A stretch of DNA of 50,822 nucleotides, taken from NCBI GenBank assembly GCA_003139775.1, contig PLGI01000113.1:1-50822 (forward strand), read 5' to 3'. The translations under genes were made by a program, and so were the position numbers. Position 1 is the stretch's first letter. Each line of letters begins with the position of its first letter. Source of the DNA: Syntrophaceae bacterium (GTDB lineage: Bacteria; Desulfobacterota; Syntrophia; Syntrophales; Smithellaceae). Below the pieces are notes generated by a model. It saw only the letters and a program-made list of their open reading frames with translations, made no database searches and was not told where the DNA came from. Below are positions 1 through 8,889 of the stretch, one piece after another.

Positions 1-114
1 AGGCCGTGCAAGATTGAACCAGCAACAAGCGCCTCGCTGTTATCGTGCGAGGTGAAAATTATCCGCGGTATTTGCCGTCAACTGGAATGGTATGCTCACC
101 ACAAAAATACTTGA
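1..114 (+). CDS. possible 3' end of an upstream gene (uncertain)
   Basis: Frame 1 is open from the window edge for 37 codons and ends at TGA 112-114. The other two plus frames close sooner. The residues (ending in Trp-Tyr-Ala-His-His-Lys-Asn-Thr) do not match a family I recognise. From 115 to 247 I see no gene, only an AT-rich leader ending in the GGAGG ribosome site of the next gene. This may be chance rather than a real gene end. Confidence 0.2.
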   Translation, partial: RPCKIEPATSASLLSCEVKIIRGICRQLEWYAHHKNT

Positions 115-247
115 CTTTAAAGGTCAGTTCTCATAGAAAACGCAAATACTGCATTGATTTTCTTACCGGTTAATTTAGTCTCCGGCGTGTATGTCCAATG
201 CAAAACAATGTAATAATTACAGTCGATACTGATGGAGGTTTTAAATT

Positions 248-1405
248 ATGAGAAAAACATTTTCTTTTACCGGCGCAAAAAAAATTATTTTCGGCAATGG
301 ATCATTATTAACATTGGCCAGCCACATTAAAGAACTGCATGCCCAAAATCCACTTGTGGTTATCGATAAAAATCTTGCCAAGACAGGTTTGTTGGAAAGG
401 GTTGCCAGCGTTTTGATTACCGAAGGCATTAAATTTACGGTATATGATAAAATTGAACCGGAACCGCCCATTGAACTGGCGGATGAAGGCGCGAAGATTG
501 CTGTAAAAAACAAATGCGACATGGTCATCGGAATCGGCGGTGGCAGCTCAATGGATGTAGCCAAAGCTATCGCGATACTTGCGACCAACAAAGGCAACGC
601 TGTTGATTATCTTGGTCTCAATAAAGTTCCCAAGCCGGGGCTTCCCAAAATCATGATACCGACAACGGCCGGGACCGGCAGTGAAGTAACTTTTACGGCG
701 GTTTTTGTGCGGAAGAACTTAAAAAAGAAGGAAGGGATGAACAGCCCGTATCTTTATCCGGAACTGGCGCTTCTGGATCCGGAATTGACTCTGAGCCTGC
801 CGCCCGCGCCTACGGCGCAGACTGGCCTGGATGCGCTGTGTCATGCCATCGAATCATACACATCGGTTAACGCTTCGCCCATGAGTGAAATGTTTTCCCT
901 GGAAGCAATAGCTCTCATTGCCGAAAATTTACGTACTTGCGTGCACGATGGTCAAAATATCGTTGCGCGTGAAAGAATGTTTTTAGGCAGCTTATATGCC
1001 GGGATCGGGCTGGCCAACGCCGGCGTGACGGCAGTGCATTCGCTGTCTTATCCGCTGGGTGGTAAATACGGCGTGGGTCACGGCCTCGCCAATACGATGA
1101 TGTTGCCGGCAGTAATGGCTTTCAATCTGCCCGCGGCGTTGGAAAAATTTGCCGATATAGCCGAGGCAATGGGAGAGTGTATCGATGGTCTTCCTGACCG
1201 TGAGGCCGCTTACTTAGCGCTGGAGGCCGTTGAGGCGTTGATTGAGGATTGCGGCATTTTCGCGTCGCTTGCTCAATTTGGTATTAAAGAAAAAGATTTT
1301 GCGGCATTGGCTGATGTGGCGTTGAACGTAGCCGTACCTTTGAAGAACAATCCCCGCAAGGTCACCAAAGAAGATATGATCGCGATTTACGCGCAAGCTT
1401 TTTAA
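248..1405 (+). CDS. kdnB: iron-containing alcohol dehydrogenase, probable Kdo 8-oxidase (KdnB-like)
   Basis: This 385-aa protein is a full-length group III (iron-dependent) alcohol dehydrogenase. The nucleotide-binding GGGSS motif lies at residues 97-101, and the metal ligands are visible as Asp195, His199, His264 and His278. GGAGG sits about 8 nt before the ATG. It is followed on the same strand by a DegT-type aminotransferase. That pairing matches KdnB/KdnA of Shewanella, in which KdnB oxidises C8 of 3-deoxy-D-manno-octulosonate (Kdo) and KdnA aminates the product to Kdo8N, a lipopolysaccharide core sugar. The enzyme class is seen directly. The Kdo substrate is inferred from the partner gene. 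The main alternative is a phosphonoacetaldehyde or general aldehyde reductase, which is relevant because phosphonate genes occur about 36 kb away. Confidence 0.8.
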   Translation: MRKTFSFTGAKKIIFGNGSLLTLASHIKELHAQNPLVVIDKNLAKTGLLERVASVLITEGIKFTVYDKIEPEPPIELADEGAKIAVKNKCDMVIGIGGGSSMDVAKAIAILATNKGNAVDYLGLNKVPKPGLPKIMIPTTAGTGSEVTFTAVFVRKNLKKKEGMNSPYLYPELALLDPELTLSLPPAPTAQTGLDALCHAIESYTSVNASPMSEMFSLEAIALIAENLRTCVHDGQNIVARERMFLGSLYAGIGLANAGVTAVHSLSYPLGGKYGVGHGLANTMMLPAVMAFNLPAALEKFADIAEAMGECIDGLPDREAAYLALEAVEALIEDCGIFASLAQFGIKEKDFAALADVALNVAVPLKNNPRKVTKEDMIAIYAQAF

Positions 1406-1525
1406 TACCAATCAGCTATCAAACATTAAGAAGTTGATTGACATGGCATAATACCAAGTAAGCTTTCAATAATTCATATTTTAATGTTTGAAAGCAACTT
1501 GCTATAAGAAAGGAAGGTTAAACAA
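1406..1525 (+). promoter_or_regulatory. intergenic leader with competing stem-loops
   Basis: Between the dehydrogenase and the aminotransferase two similar segments (about 1407-1430 and 1452-1475) can each pair with the same downstream segment (1481-1501). TCAAACATTAA at 1419-1429 is complementary to 1481-1491, while 1455-1469 pairs with 1487-1501 with one bulge. The pairings exclude each other and lie just before the ribosome site AAGGAAGG of the next gene. A regulatory role is inference. Confidence 0.3.
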
Positions 1526-2728
1526 ATGGCTGGAGCAGAACTAATCGGCAAAGAAGAAATCAAGGAAGTAATGGATGTCCTCGAAACGGGCATTCTGATG
1601 CGTTATGGTTTTGATAAAGAAAGAAAAGGAATTTATAAGGTTCGAGAGTTTGAAGAGGCGTTTGCCAAGCATTGCGGTGTCAGCTACGCGCTGGGTGTTA
1701 CTTCCGGTTCGGCCGCGCTCCAGATTGCCTTGAAGGCAATGGATGTTGGTCCCGGTGATGAAGTGCTTGTGCCTGCTTTTACTTTTTTGGCCACTTATGA
1801 AGCGGTGATGGAAGTAGGCGCCATTCCCGTGATGGTTGATATTGATGATACCCTCAACCTTGATCCAAAAGAAATTGAAAAGAAAAAAACGCAGTACACC
1901 AAGGCGGTAATTCCCGTGCACATGTGCGGATCAGGCGCCAATATCGATAAAATCGTGGAAATCGCCCATAGAAATAAACTGCTTGTTTTGGAAGATAACG
2001 CTCAGGGATGCGGTGCCAGCTTCAAAGGTAAAAAGCTGGGCAGTTTCGGCGATATGGGAACTTTCAGCTTTGATTATGTTAAAACGGTCACTACCGGTGA
2101 AGGCGGTATGGTGATTACCAATAACCTTGATTATTACCACCGGTCGGAATGGTATCATGACCACGGCCATGATCATAATCCCAAAGTAAGCCGCGCACTG
2201 GAGGGTAGAACCATTCTTGGTTTCAACTTCCGGATGAACGAACTGCAGGGGGCGTTAGGCCTGGCGCAGTTACGCAAGTTGGATTATCTTATCGGCGAGC
2301 AGAAAAAAAATAAGAAGTTTATCATGGATGTGCTGGCGCAGGTTCCGGGCGTAGGATTCCGCGCTAAACCCGATCCAGAGGGAGATTCCGCCACGTTTTT
2401 AGCGTTTAATATGCCGGATGAAAATCAGGCGCAAAAATTTCAGAATTTGCTTAGCGCTGAAGGTGTGGATACTGTCTGCTACAAGAAAAATCTGTGGCAT
2501 TATGTGCCGAACTGGGAACATTTTCTGGCGCGTTCGACTGCCAACTCCAAAAAATATCCCTTTACTGATCCGTCCTATAAAGGCAAGGTGCAGTATACCA
2601 GAGAGAGCATCCCACAGGCCGAAGACATTTTAGGCCGCACACTGGTCATTGGCATATCGGTGAAGATGAGCCAGGAAAAACTGGACACGATTAGAAAAGG
2701 AATTGAGCAAGCCGCGAAAAATATATAA
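1526..2728 (+). CDS. kdnA: DegT/DnrJ/EryC1/StrS aminotransferase, probable Kdo8N transaminase (KdnA-like)
   Basis: A 400-aa PLP-dependent sugar aminotransferase of the DegT family. Asp157, which would bind the pyridine nitrogen, sits in LEDNAQ. Lys186 in SFDYVKTVTTGEGG is the predicted Schiff-base lysine. The HDHGHDH stretch near 211-217 and the opening GAELIGKEE resemble the branch that includes KdnA as I remember it. In Shewanella KdnA transfers an amino group, probably from glutamate, to 8-keto-Kdo, giving Kdo8N. That sugar replaces Kdo in the LPS core and raises resistance to polymyxins. The upstream dehydrogenase would supply the keto sugar. Family is certain. The exact substrate is inferred from gene pairing; other nucleotide-sugar aminotransferases of the family remain possible. 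Confidence 0.85.
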   Translation: MAGAELIGKEEIKEVMDVLETGILMRYGFDKERKGIYKVREFEEAFAKHCGVSYALGVTSGSAALQIALKAMDVGPGDEVLVPAFTFLATYEAVMEVGAIPVMVDIDDTLNLDPKEIEKKKTQYTKAVIPVHMCGSGANIDKIVEIAHRNKLLVLEDNAQGCGASFKGKKLGSFGDMGTFSFDYVKTVTTGEGGMVITNNLDYYHRSEWYHDHGHDHNPKVSRALEGRTILGFNFRMNELQGALGLAQLRKLDYLIGEQKKNKKFIMDVLAQVPGVGFRAKPDPEGDSATFLAFNMPDENQAQKFQNLLSAEGVDTVCYKKNLWHYVPNWEHFLARSTANSKKYPFTDPSYKGKVQYTRESIPQAEDILGRTLVIGISVKMSQEKLDTIRKGIEQAAKNI

Positions 2729-2925
2729 CAAACTCGATCTACTTTGTATAACTTTGTTGGCAGCTGCGTCGGCTTCCTCAATGTATGTAAAATACGCCTC
2801 GTCGCCTTTTCGCTGCCGCCGCGTTCTACTTCGGATATCAAGTTTGTTAGGGAAATAAGAAAAAAAGTAATGTTTTATATGAGAAACGAAGATTTTTACT
2901 TGTTTTTATATCTCAAATATTTTGC

Positions 2926-2954
2926 TTGACAAGCAACCTGAAATTGCATAAGTT
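2926..2954 (+). promoter_or_regulatory. sigma70-type promoter for rplM-rpsI
   Basis: TTGACA (2926-2931) and TAAGTT (2949-2954) are 17 nt apart, 38 nt before the rplM start. The rest of the 2729-2991 gap holds no convincing gene. Its 5' half (about 2730-2850) has the GC-rich, palindrome-bearing look of a dispersed repeat. Confidence 0.55.
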
Positions 2955-2991
2955 TCATTTTTCAATTTTTAACTAAGATGGTGGTTTTATT

Positions 2992-3420
2992 ATGAAGACA
3001 TATATGGCAAATGCTGAAACGGCAAACAAAGAGTGGTTCATTGCGGATGCTTCCGGTAAAGTATTGGGAAGATTCGCTAGTCAAATAGCGCTCCGTTTGA
3101 GGGGAAAGCATAAGGCTACTTATACTCCGCATTGCGATACCGGTGATTTTATCATTGTAGTCAATGCGGAAAAGATTATGCTTACCGGAAAAAAAATGAA
3201 AGACAAAATGTATTATTCTTATTCTGGTTATCCCGGCGGATTAAGAGAAACTACCGCAGGAAAAATGTTGGCGGAAAAACCCGAAAATTTGATCCGTATA
3301 GCGGTTCAGGGTATGTTGCCCAAAACTAATTTAGGGCGAAAAATGCTCAAAAAACTAAAAGTTTATGCCGGCAATGCCCATGTTCATGAAGCCCAGTGCC
3401 CGCAGATTTTATCTATTTAA
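2992..3420 (+). CDS. rplM: 50S ribosomal protein L13
   Basis: At 142 aa this is the normal bacterial L13 length. Recognisable stretches include the N-terminal W[14 protein letters not shown] region, the [16 protein letters not shown] block, and [20 protein letters not shown] near the C terminus. L13 is an early assembly protein binding 23S rRNA in the large subunit. It is followed after 46 nt by rpsI, the conserved rplM-rpsI pair, with a promoter upstream and a terminator after rpsI, so the two form a compact transcription unit. Confidence 0.98.
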   Translation: MKTYMANAETANKEWFIADASGKVLGRFASQIALRLRGKHKATYTPHCDTGDFIIVVNAEKIMLTGKKMKDKMYYSYSGYPGGLRETTAGKMLAEKPENLIRIAVQGMLPKTNLGRKMLKKLKVYAGNAHVHEAQCPQILSI

Positions 3421-3466
3421 TTTGCCCGAAACTGGCAATTAGATCATTTTATATATTGGAGAAGTT

Positions 3467-3859
3467 ATGACGCAACAACGATATTATGCAACAGGCAAAA
3501 GAAAGAGCGCTATTGCTCGCGTTTATATGAAAGCGGGTAGTGGTAACATTGTAGTCAATAAAAGAAGTTATGATGAATATTTTACTCGTCCCAGCTTAAA
3601 AATGATCATCAAGCAACCTTTTGAGATCACGGGGAAAAAAGATCAGTTTGATCTATATGTTAATGTAAGCGGCGGTGGGGTAGCCGGTCAAGCAGGGGCG
3701 GTAAAACATGGGATCTCTAAAGCTCTCCTGGCATATGATGCCGAGTTGCGCTCAATCTTGAAGAAGGCGGGCTTTTTAACCAGAGATGCCCGAGTCGTCG
3801 AAAGAAAAAAATACGGGCAACCCGGAGCAAGGAAAAGATTCCAATTCTCCAAACGTTAA
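3467..3859 (+). CDS. rpsI: 30S ribosomal protein S9
   Basis: A 130-aa S9. The N-terminal [14 protein letters not shown], the central [21 protein letters not shown] segment and the basic C-terminal tail ending in Ser-Lys-Arg are diagnostic. In the small subunit that tail reaches the P-site tRNA anticodon loop. It is the second gene of the rplM-rpsI unit, and a GC-rich hairpin with a T tract follows the stop codon by 8 nt. Confidence 0.98.
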   Translation: MTQQRYYATGKRKSAIARVYMKAGSGNIVVNKRSYDEYFTRPSLKMIIKQPFEITGKKDQFDLYVNVSGGGVAGQAGAVKHGISKALLAYDAELRSILKKAGFLTRDARVVERKKYGQPGARKRFQFSKR

Positions 3860-3867
3860 ATTTCAAC

Positions 3868-3895
3868 AGGGGGGCTTCCGGCCTCCCTTTTTTTT
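3868..3895 (+). terminator. rho-independent terminator after rpsI
   Basis: AGGGGGGC pairs with GCCTCCCT (one G-T wobble) around a short TTCC-containing loop and is followed directly by a run of eight T. It ends the ribosomal protein unit before argC. Confidence 0.85.
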
Positions 3896-3907
3896 GGGGG
3901 ATTTCAT

Positions 3908-4945
3908 ATGATGAAAGCAGCAATATTTGGAGCCAGCGGATATACCGGTCAGGAACTGACAAGAATTTTGTTGGGGCATCCTGAAGTTAAATTAGTTGCC
4001 GTTACGTCCCGGCGTTTTGCCGGACAACCGGTAACTGAAGTATTTCCATCGCTACATGGTTTGACTTCATTAAAATATCAAAATGCAACGCCGACAGAGA
4101 TAAGCAAAGTTTGCGATATTGTTTTTCTGGCTCTTCCCCATGGCGTTTCCATGAAAATTGCTCCGGAATTTATCAGGACGGGGAAGAAAGTAATTGATTT
4201 AAGCGCTGATTATCGACTGCGGGACATAAAAACCTATGAAACCTGGTATGGAAAGCATAGCAGCGCCAAGCTTATAAAGAATGCTGTTTATGGAATTCCC
4301 GAACTCTACCGGCAAAAAATTAAGAAAACCAAGTTCATTGCTAATCCGGGTTGCTATCCGACCAGTATTATCCTTGGTCTTGCTCCGGCGCTTACAAAGA
4401 AGCTAATAGATGTATCCACGATTATTGCTGATTCAGCCTCCGGTGTAAGCGGGGCGGGGCGGGAACCGCTAACCGGTTCGCTTTTTTGTGAAGTGGACGG
4501 CGGTTTTAAAGCATATAAAGTCGGGAAGCATCGGCATCTTCCGGAAATCGAGCAGGAATTGAACGCTCTGGCCGGTAAAAAATTCGCTATTTCTTTTACA
4601 CCACATTTATTACCGGTGAAACGAGGCATTTTAAGCACAATTTATGCGACGCTGAAGAAAGATATTGCGTTGCCGGAGTTGCATTCCCTTTATTCCTCGT
4701 TTTACGCGGAAGAAAAATTTGTCCGGATTTGTCCGGCGGGAATTTATCCTAATATTTCTTCTGTGTGCGGATCAAATTACTGCGATATTGGATTGGCTGT
4801 TGATTTGCGAACAAAAAAAGTAATTATAATAACGGCAATTGATAATTTAATTAAAGGTGCCGCGGGTCAGGCCGTGCAAAATATGAATATCATCTGTGGT
4901 TTTAAAGAAGACACCGGTTTGCAAGCCGCACCGCTCTATCCCTGA
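3908..4945 (+). CDS. argC: N-acetyl-gamma-glutamyl-phosphate reductase
   Basis: A 345-aa ArgC, the NADPH-dependent enzyme reducing N-acetylglutamyl 5-phosphate to the semialdehyde in arginine synthesis. The dinucleotide-binding GASGYTG lies at residues 8-14. The catalytic cysteine is Cys149 in ANPGCYPTS, and the KVGKHRHLPEIEQE segment holds the conserved histidine region. The gene opens with two consecutive ATG codons (3908 and 3911), and either could be the start. It follows the rpsI terminator by about 12 nt, so it probably has its own promoter or depends on read-through. cysS follows 19 nt after its stop. No other arginine-synthesis gene is present, apart from an arginine decarboxylase at 23.2 kb. 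Confidence 0.95.
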   Translation: MMKAAIFGASGYTGQELTRILLGHPEVKLVAVTSRRFAGQPVTEVFPSLHGLTSLKYQNATPTEISKVCDIVFLALPHGVSMKIAPEFIRTGKKVIDLSADYRLRDIKTYETWYGKHSSAKLIKNAVYGIPELYRQKIKKTKFIANPGCYPTSIILGLAPALTKKLIDVSTIIADSASGVSGAGREPLTGSLFCEVDGGFKAYKVGKHRHLPEIEQELNALAGKKFAISFTPHLLPVKRGILSTIYATLKKDIALPELHSLYSSFYAEEKFVRICPAGIYPNISSVCGSNYCDIGLAVDLRTKKVIIITAIDNLIKGAAGQAVQNMNIICGFKEDTGLQAAPLYP

Positions 4946-4964
4946 TGAAAGTAAGTTGAAAAAT

Positions 4965-6446
4965 ATGTCTCAGAAAATATTTAACACAGCGACAAGAAAA
5001 AAGGAAGTCTTTAAGCCCTTGAAAGAAGGGGCTGTCGGTATTTATGTTTGTGGTATCACCGCTTATGATGTCTGTCATGTTGGGCATGCCCGCGCGGCCG
5101 TTGTTTTCGATGTTGTGGTCAGATATTTACGGACACGAGGATATCAGGTGACGTATGTTAAAAATTTTACCGATATTGATGACAAAATTATCGACCGCGC
5201 TAATAAAGAAGGCGTCAACTTTACGGAAATATCGGAACGTTACATTAAATTGCACAACGAAGATATGGCGGCGCTGGGAGTTCAAACTCCCACGGTAACC
5301 CCGAAAGCCACCGAGCATATGGAAGAGATGATTGCTCTGATCGGCGTCCTCGAAAAGAAAGGATATGCTTATTGTGTGGATGGAGATGTATATTTTTCAA
5401 TAAGTAATTACAAACAATACGGCGGTTTGTCCGGACGTAATCTGGAAGAAATGATTGCCGGCGCGCGCGTTGACGTCAATGACAAAAAAAAGAATCCTCT
5501 GGATTTTGCGCTTTGGAAAAAAAGCAAGGAAGGTGAACCTTCCTGGGGAAGCCCATGGGGAAAGGGCCGGCCCGGCTGGCATATTGAATGTTCCGCCATG
5601 AGCCGGCGTTATTTAGGGGAAACTTTCGATATTCACGGCGGCGGTGAAGATTTAATTTTCCCACATCATGAGAATGAAATTGCTCAATCGCAGGCGGCAA
5701 CAGGAAAGCCCTTAGCAAATTACTGGATGCATAACGGTTTTGTTAAAATAAATTCGGAAAAGATGTCCAAATCTTTAGGTAATATATTTCCCGTTAGAGA
5801 AATCCTAAAAAAGTATCATCCGGAAATACTGCGTTTATTTATGCTGCAGAGTCATTATCGCAGTCCGGTTGATTATTCGGAGAGTTCGCTTGCCGAAGCT
5901 AGATCAAGTTTGATCAGATGTTATACAACTTTGCGGCTTCTGAAATATGCCCAGGAGAAATTATCCGCGGACATAATGCCTATTATGAAAGAATTTTCAG
6001 CAGAGGAAGAAAATTATATAGGTAAGTTCAAAGATTTGGCGGATAAATTTGACGCGGCGCTGGATGACGATTTTAATACCGCTCAAGCTTTGGGTCATGT
6101 CTTTGATACGGTAAGGCTCACCAATAATTTGATTGCTGATGAAAAGAATATGCCGGCTTCTAATAAAGCTGAAATTTTGGCGGCAGCAAAGAAAATATTT
6201 GATCATTTCGGTGCGGTTTTAGGAATTTTTCAGAATGATGCAGATCAATTCTTTCTGTCTGATAAGGAAACCGAGTTACGTAAAAGAGGATTAAATGTTG
6301 AAGAAATTGAAAGCTTGATTAAGAAAAGACAAGCTGCCCGGGAGACTAAAGATTGGGCCAGAGCTGATGCTATAAGAAAAGAGCTTGCAAGGCTTCATAT
6401 TGTCCTTAAAGACTCCGCTAATGATACAAGCTGGATAATTGAATAA
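4965..6446 (+). CDS. cysS: cysteinyl-tRNA synthetase
   Basis: A class I aminoacyl-tRNA synthetase of 493 aa that charges tRNA-Cys. The HIGH-like signature is CHVGHARA, and KMSKSLGN is the KMSKS loop. The zinc-site residues are visible as Cys in YVCGITAYD, Cys in WHIECSAMS and His/Glu in the HHENEIAQ block. The reading frame is open back to 4896, but the family begins at the ATG at 4965 (Met-Ser-Gln-Lys-Ile). The earlier ATG at 4896 would overlap argC and add 23 unrelated residues. The C-terminal DALR-like anticodon domain is present and full length. Confidence 0.97.
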   Translation: MSQKIFNTATRKKEVFKPLKEGAVGIYVCGITAYDVCHVGHARAAVVFDVVVRYLRTRGYQVTYVKNFTDIDDKIIDRANKEGVNFTEISERYIKLHNEDMAALGVQTPTVTPKATEHMEEMIALIGVLEKKGYAYCVDGDVYFSISNYKQYGGLSGRNLEEMIAGARVDVNDKKKNPLDFALWKKSKEGEPSWGSPWGKGRPGWHIECSAMSRRYLGETFDIHGGGEDLIFPHHENEIAQSQAATGKPLANYWMHNGFVKINSEKMSKSLGNIFPVREILKKYHPEILRLFMLQSHYRSPVDYSESSLAEARSSLIRCYTTLRLLKYAQEKLSADIMPIMKEFSAEEENYIGKFKDLADKFDAALDDDFNTAQALGHVFDTVRLTNNLIADEKNMPASNKAEILAAAKKIFDHFGAVLGIFQNDADQFFLSDKETELRKRGLNVEEIESLIKKRQAARETKDWARADAIRKELARLHIVLKDSANDTSWIIE

Positions 6447-6579
6447 AGTACTTTTGCCATACCTCGGTCATATCTGAAAAAAGCTTTTAATATTTTCTAA
6501 TAATCTCCGAAAAGAATGGAAATATCAGAGAAAATGGTATAAATATAACAATTACATCTCCAATATTGAGAGGAATATT

Positions 6580-7914
6580 ATGAAAAAACTATCAATAAAA
6601 ATCTCTTTGCTAGTCATGATTTGCCTGGGATCCTTTGTCCTTCTCGGACTTTATAATGATAGCAAGGTTTCCGCAGTGGATAGAGTGGATAAAAATGTCT
6701 ATAAAGATATTAAACTATTCACCGAAGTTTACGACATGATAAAGAAAAACTATGTTGATGAAATTAATTCAACAACGTTAATTCAAGGCGCGATCAACGG
6801 GATGGTCAAGTCTCTGGATCCCCACAGTTCCTTTATGACTCCGGATTTATATAAAGAACTGGAGGTGGAAACACAGGGGCATTTCGGCGGTATTGGTATT
6901 GAAATCACCTTATTAAAGGATATTTTAACAGTAGTGTCCCCGATTGAAGATACGCCTGCATTTGTTGCCGGACTAAAAACCGGAGATCAAATTATAAGAA
7001 TTGATGGCAAATCTACTAAAGATATAACCGTTATGGAAGCCGTGAAGAAACTACGCGGTCCCAAGGATACGAAGGTTACGATTACGATCATGCGGGAAAA
7101 TATGCCCAAACCGAAAGATATTACATTGACGCGTGCCATTATTCAAGTAAAGAGTGTTAAGGTTAAAAATATTGAAGATCATATTGGATACATTCGTATA
7201 GCTTCTTTCCAGGAAAAAACGGCCGACGATTTACGCAAAGCGATCAAGGATATTAGTGAAAAGCTTAAACCGATGAATGGTTTGGTTTTGGATTTGAGAA
7301 ATGATCCGGGAGGATTGCTAACTCAGGCAATTGAAGTTTCCGATGTATTCCTTAAATCAGGAATTATCGTTTCCACTCGCGGCCGAGTAAAAAGCATGGA
7401 GACAAAAGCAATGGCTAAAAACGACGGTAATGAACCAACTTGTCCCATGATTGTTTTGGTCAACGAAGGTACGGCCAGCGCCGCGGAGATCGTTGCCGGA
7501 GCTCTGCAGGATAATGGGCGGGCTTTGATTGTTGGGGCGCAAACTTTTGGTAAGGCCTCCGTGCAGACCGTTATTCCGCTGGAAGATGGTTCCGCGCTTA
7601 AGCTGACGACCGCACGTTATTACACGCCGAATGGACGATCCATTCAGGCGGAAGGCATCAAGCCGGACATTATTGTCAAGTATATCAAGCCAGCGGATGA
7701 AGCGGAAAATGCTGCATGGTGGGAAGACCGGATTAGAGAAAAAGACCTCGAAGGCCATATAAAACCGGCGAAAGAAGACGGCACCAAGATTGATGAATCT
7801 AAGAATAAAGAAGATTTAAAAGATTCGTCTGATTTAGCCCATGATAATCAGCTTAGGACAGCAGTTGATATCTTGAAAAGCTGGGATATCATGAAAAAGA
7901 ATGTAAACAATTAA
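6580..7914 (+). CDS. ctpA: carboxyl-terminal processing protease, S41 family with PDZ domain
   Basis: A 444-aa periplasmic serine protease. Residues 1-32 form a signal or membrane anchor. A PDZ domain follows at roughly 90-175 (GGIGIEI...AGLKTGDQIIRIDG), then the S41 core. The catalytic serine is in NEGTASAAEIVAGAL and the paired lysine in QTFGKASVQT, the usual Ser-Lys dyad. CtpA-type proteases trim or degrade periplasmic and cell-wall proteins. The acidic and basic tail after about residue 390 is low-complexity. A YibQ-like deacetylase follows after 35 nt, a conserved neighbour pair in many Proteobacteria, which suggests shared cell-envelope work. GAGAGGAAT before the ATG is the probable ribosome site. 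Confidence 0.93.
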   Translation: MKKLSIKISLLVMICLGSFVLLGLYNDSKVSAVDRVDKNVYKDIKLFTEVYDMIKKNYVDEINSTTLIQGAINGMVKSLDPHSSFMTPDLYKELEVETQGHFGGIGIEITLLKDILTVVSPIEDTPAFVAGLKTGDQIIRIDGKSTKDITVMEAVKKLRGPKDTKVTITIMRENMPKPKDITLTRAIIQVKSVKVKNIEDHIGYIRIASFQEKTADDLRKAIKDISEKLKPMNGLVLDLRNDPGGLLTQAIEVSDVFLKSGIIVSTRGRVKSMETKAMAKNDGNEPTCPMIVLVNEGTASAAEIVAGALQDNGRALIVGAQTFGKASVQTVIPLEDGSALKLTTARYYTPNGRSIQAEGIKPDIIVKYIKPADEAENAAWWEDRIREKDLEGHIKPAKEDGTKIDESKNKEDLKDSSDLAHDNQLRTAVDILKSWDIMKKNVNN

Positions 7915-7949
7915 TTTTGTTCACAGAAAGTGCAAAAATATAGTTATTT

Positions 7950-8834
7950 ATGAGATTATTTAAACGTCTCTTTTCGGCTTTGGTGATATTTTTAATCGTT
8001 GTATCAATTGCCGGCATTATTTATGTGCTGCAATTTAAAGAAGAACCATCGGTAATTAAAGAGCCGAAAAAAGAAACAAAACAAAAAGAACCACGGAAAG
8101 CAGTTACACCTAAAAAGGAAAAAGAAAAATCCTTGTCCCCAAAGCCTGTATCATTAAGGCAGGTAGCAATTATTATTGATGACATTGGTTATGACTTGAA
8201 ACCGGTAAAAGAATTACTGAAAATTAACGCCGATTTAACATTTGCTATTTTGCCTTTTTGCACTCATACCCGCGAGGCGGCGGAAATGTTTCATCGGGCT
8301 CATCGGGAAACGCTCCTGCATTTGCCCATGGAGCCTGTTTCTTATCCGCGCGAAAAGCCGGGTAACGGAGCTCTTTTCACGGATATGAATGACGAAGAGC
8401 TGATATTTCAATTAGAAAAAGATATTGCGGATGTGCCTTACATCTCCGGGGTGAATAATCATATGGGTTCAAAATTCATGATGGATGAAAAAAAACTTAC
8501 TTTAGTTTTTAATAAGTTAAAAAAAAATAATTTGTTTTTTGTAGATTCGCGCACTTCAGCTGATAGTAAAGCTTTTGTCACTGCTGAAAAAGTCGGCTTA
8601 CCGGTAGCTGCGCGTAAAATATTTCTTGATAACAATCGTGACTACAATGAAATTTATAATAATGTGATCAATATCGCCAAAAAAGACAGTGATGTTTCTC
8701 AGATGATCCTTATTGGTCATCCTTACCCGGAAACTATTCGAGCAATCAGCGACGCAATGAAAGTTTTACGAGAAAAAGGAATATCGATTGTTCCGGTATC
8801 GCAGATAATGAAAAAAGTAAAAACCTCTAATTAG
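7950..8834 (+). CDS. divergent polysaccharide deacetylase family protein (YibQ-like)
   Basis: This 294-aa protein has an N-terminal membrane segment (about residues 9-28), a lysine-rich linker with many KEK/PKK repeats (32-65), and then a NodB-fold-like domain. That domain opens with VAIIIDDIGYD, where the two Asp are the expected metal-site residues, followed by a TFAILPF strand and HLPMEP. This is the divergent polysaccharide deacetylase (DUF610/YibQ) family, periplasmic and of unproven substrate. Placement straight after the S41 protease repeats the arrangement seen beside envC/ctpA in other Proteobacteria and points to peptidoglycan or envelope maintenance. Family assignment is firm; enzyme activity is not shown. 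Confidence 0.85.
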   Translation: MRLFKRLFSALVIFLIVVSIAGIIYVLQFKEEPSVIKEPKKETKQKEPRKAVTPKKEKEKSLSPKPVSLRQVAIIIDDIGYDLKPVKELLKINADLTFAILPFCTHTREAAEMFHRAHRETLLHLPMEPVSYPREKPGNGALFTDMNDEELIFQLEKDIADVPYISGVNNHMGSKFMMDEKKLTLVFNKLKKNNLFFVDSRTSADSKAFVTAEKVGLPVAARKIFLDNNRDYNEIYNNVINIAKKDSDVSQMILIGHPYPETIRAISDAMKVLREKGISIVPVSQIMKKVKTSN

Positions 8835-8889
8835 ATGTTCATAATTTTATTTGATAAATAATAATAGTAACCGAAGTTGATGATTCAAT

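Noticed and set aside
248-1405. assignment of the iron alcohol dehydrogenase to the phosphonate pathway
   Set aside because: Such enzymes can reduce phosphonoacetaldehyde, but this one is about 36 kb from the PEP mutase and directly linked to a KdnA-like aminotransferase, so the Kdo8N reading is preferred.
2744-2929. 61-codon open frame between the aminotransferase and rplM
   Set aside because: No ribosome site and mixed repeat-like sequence; it ends at the rplM promoter.
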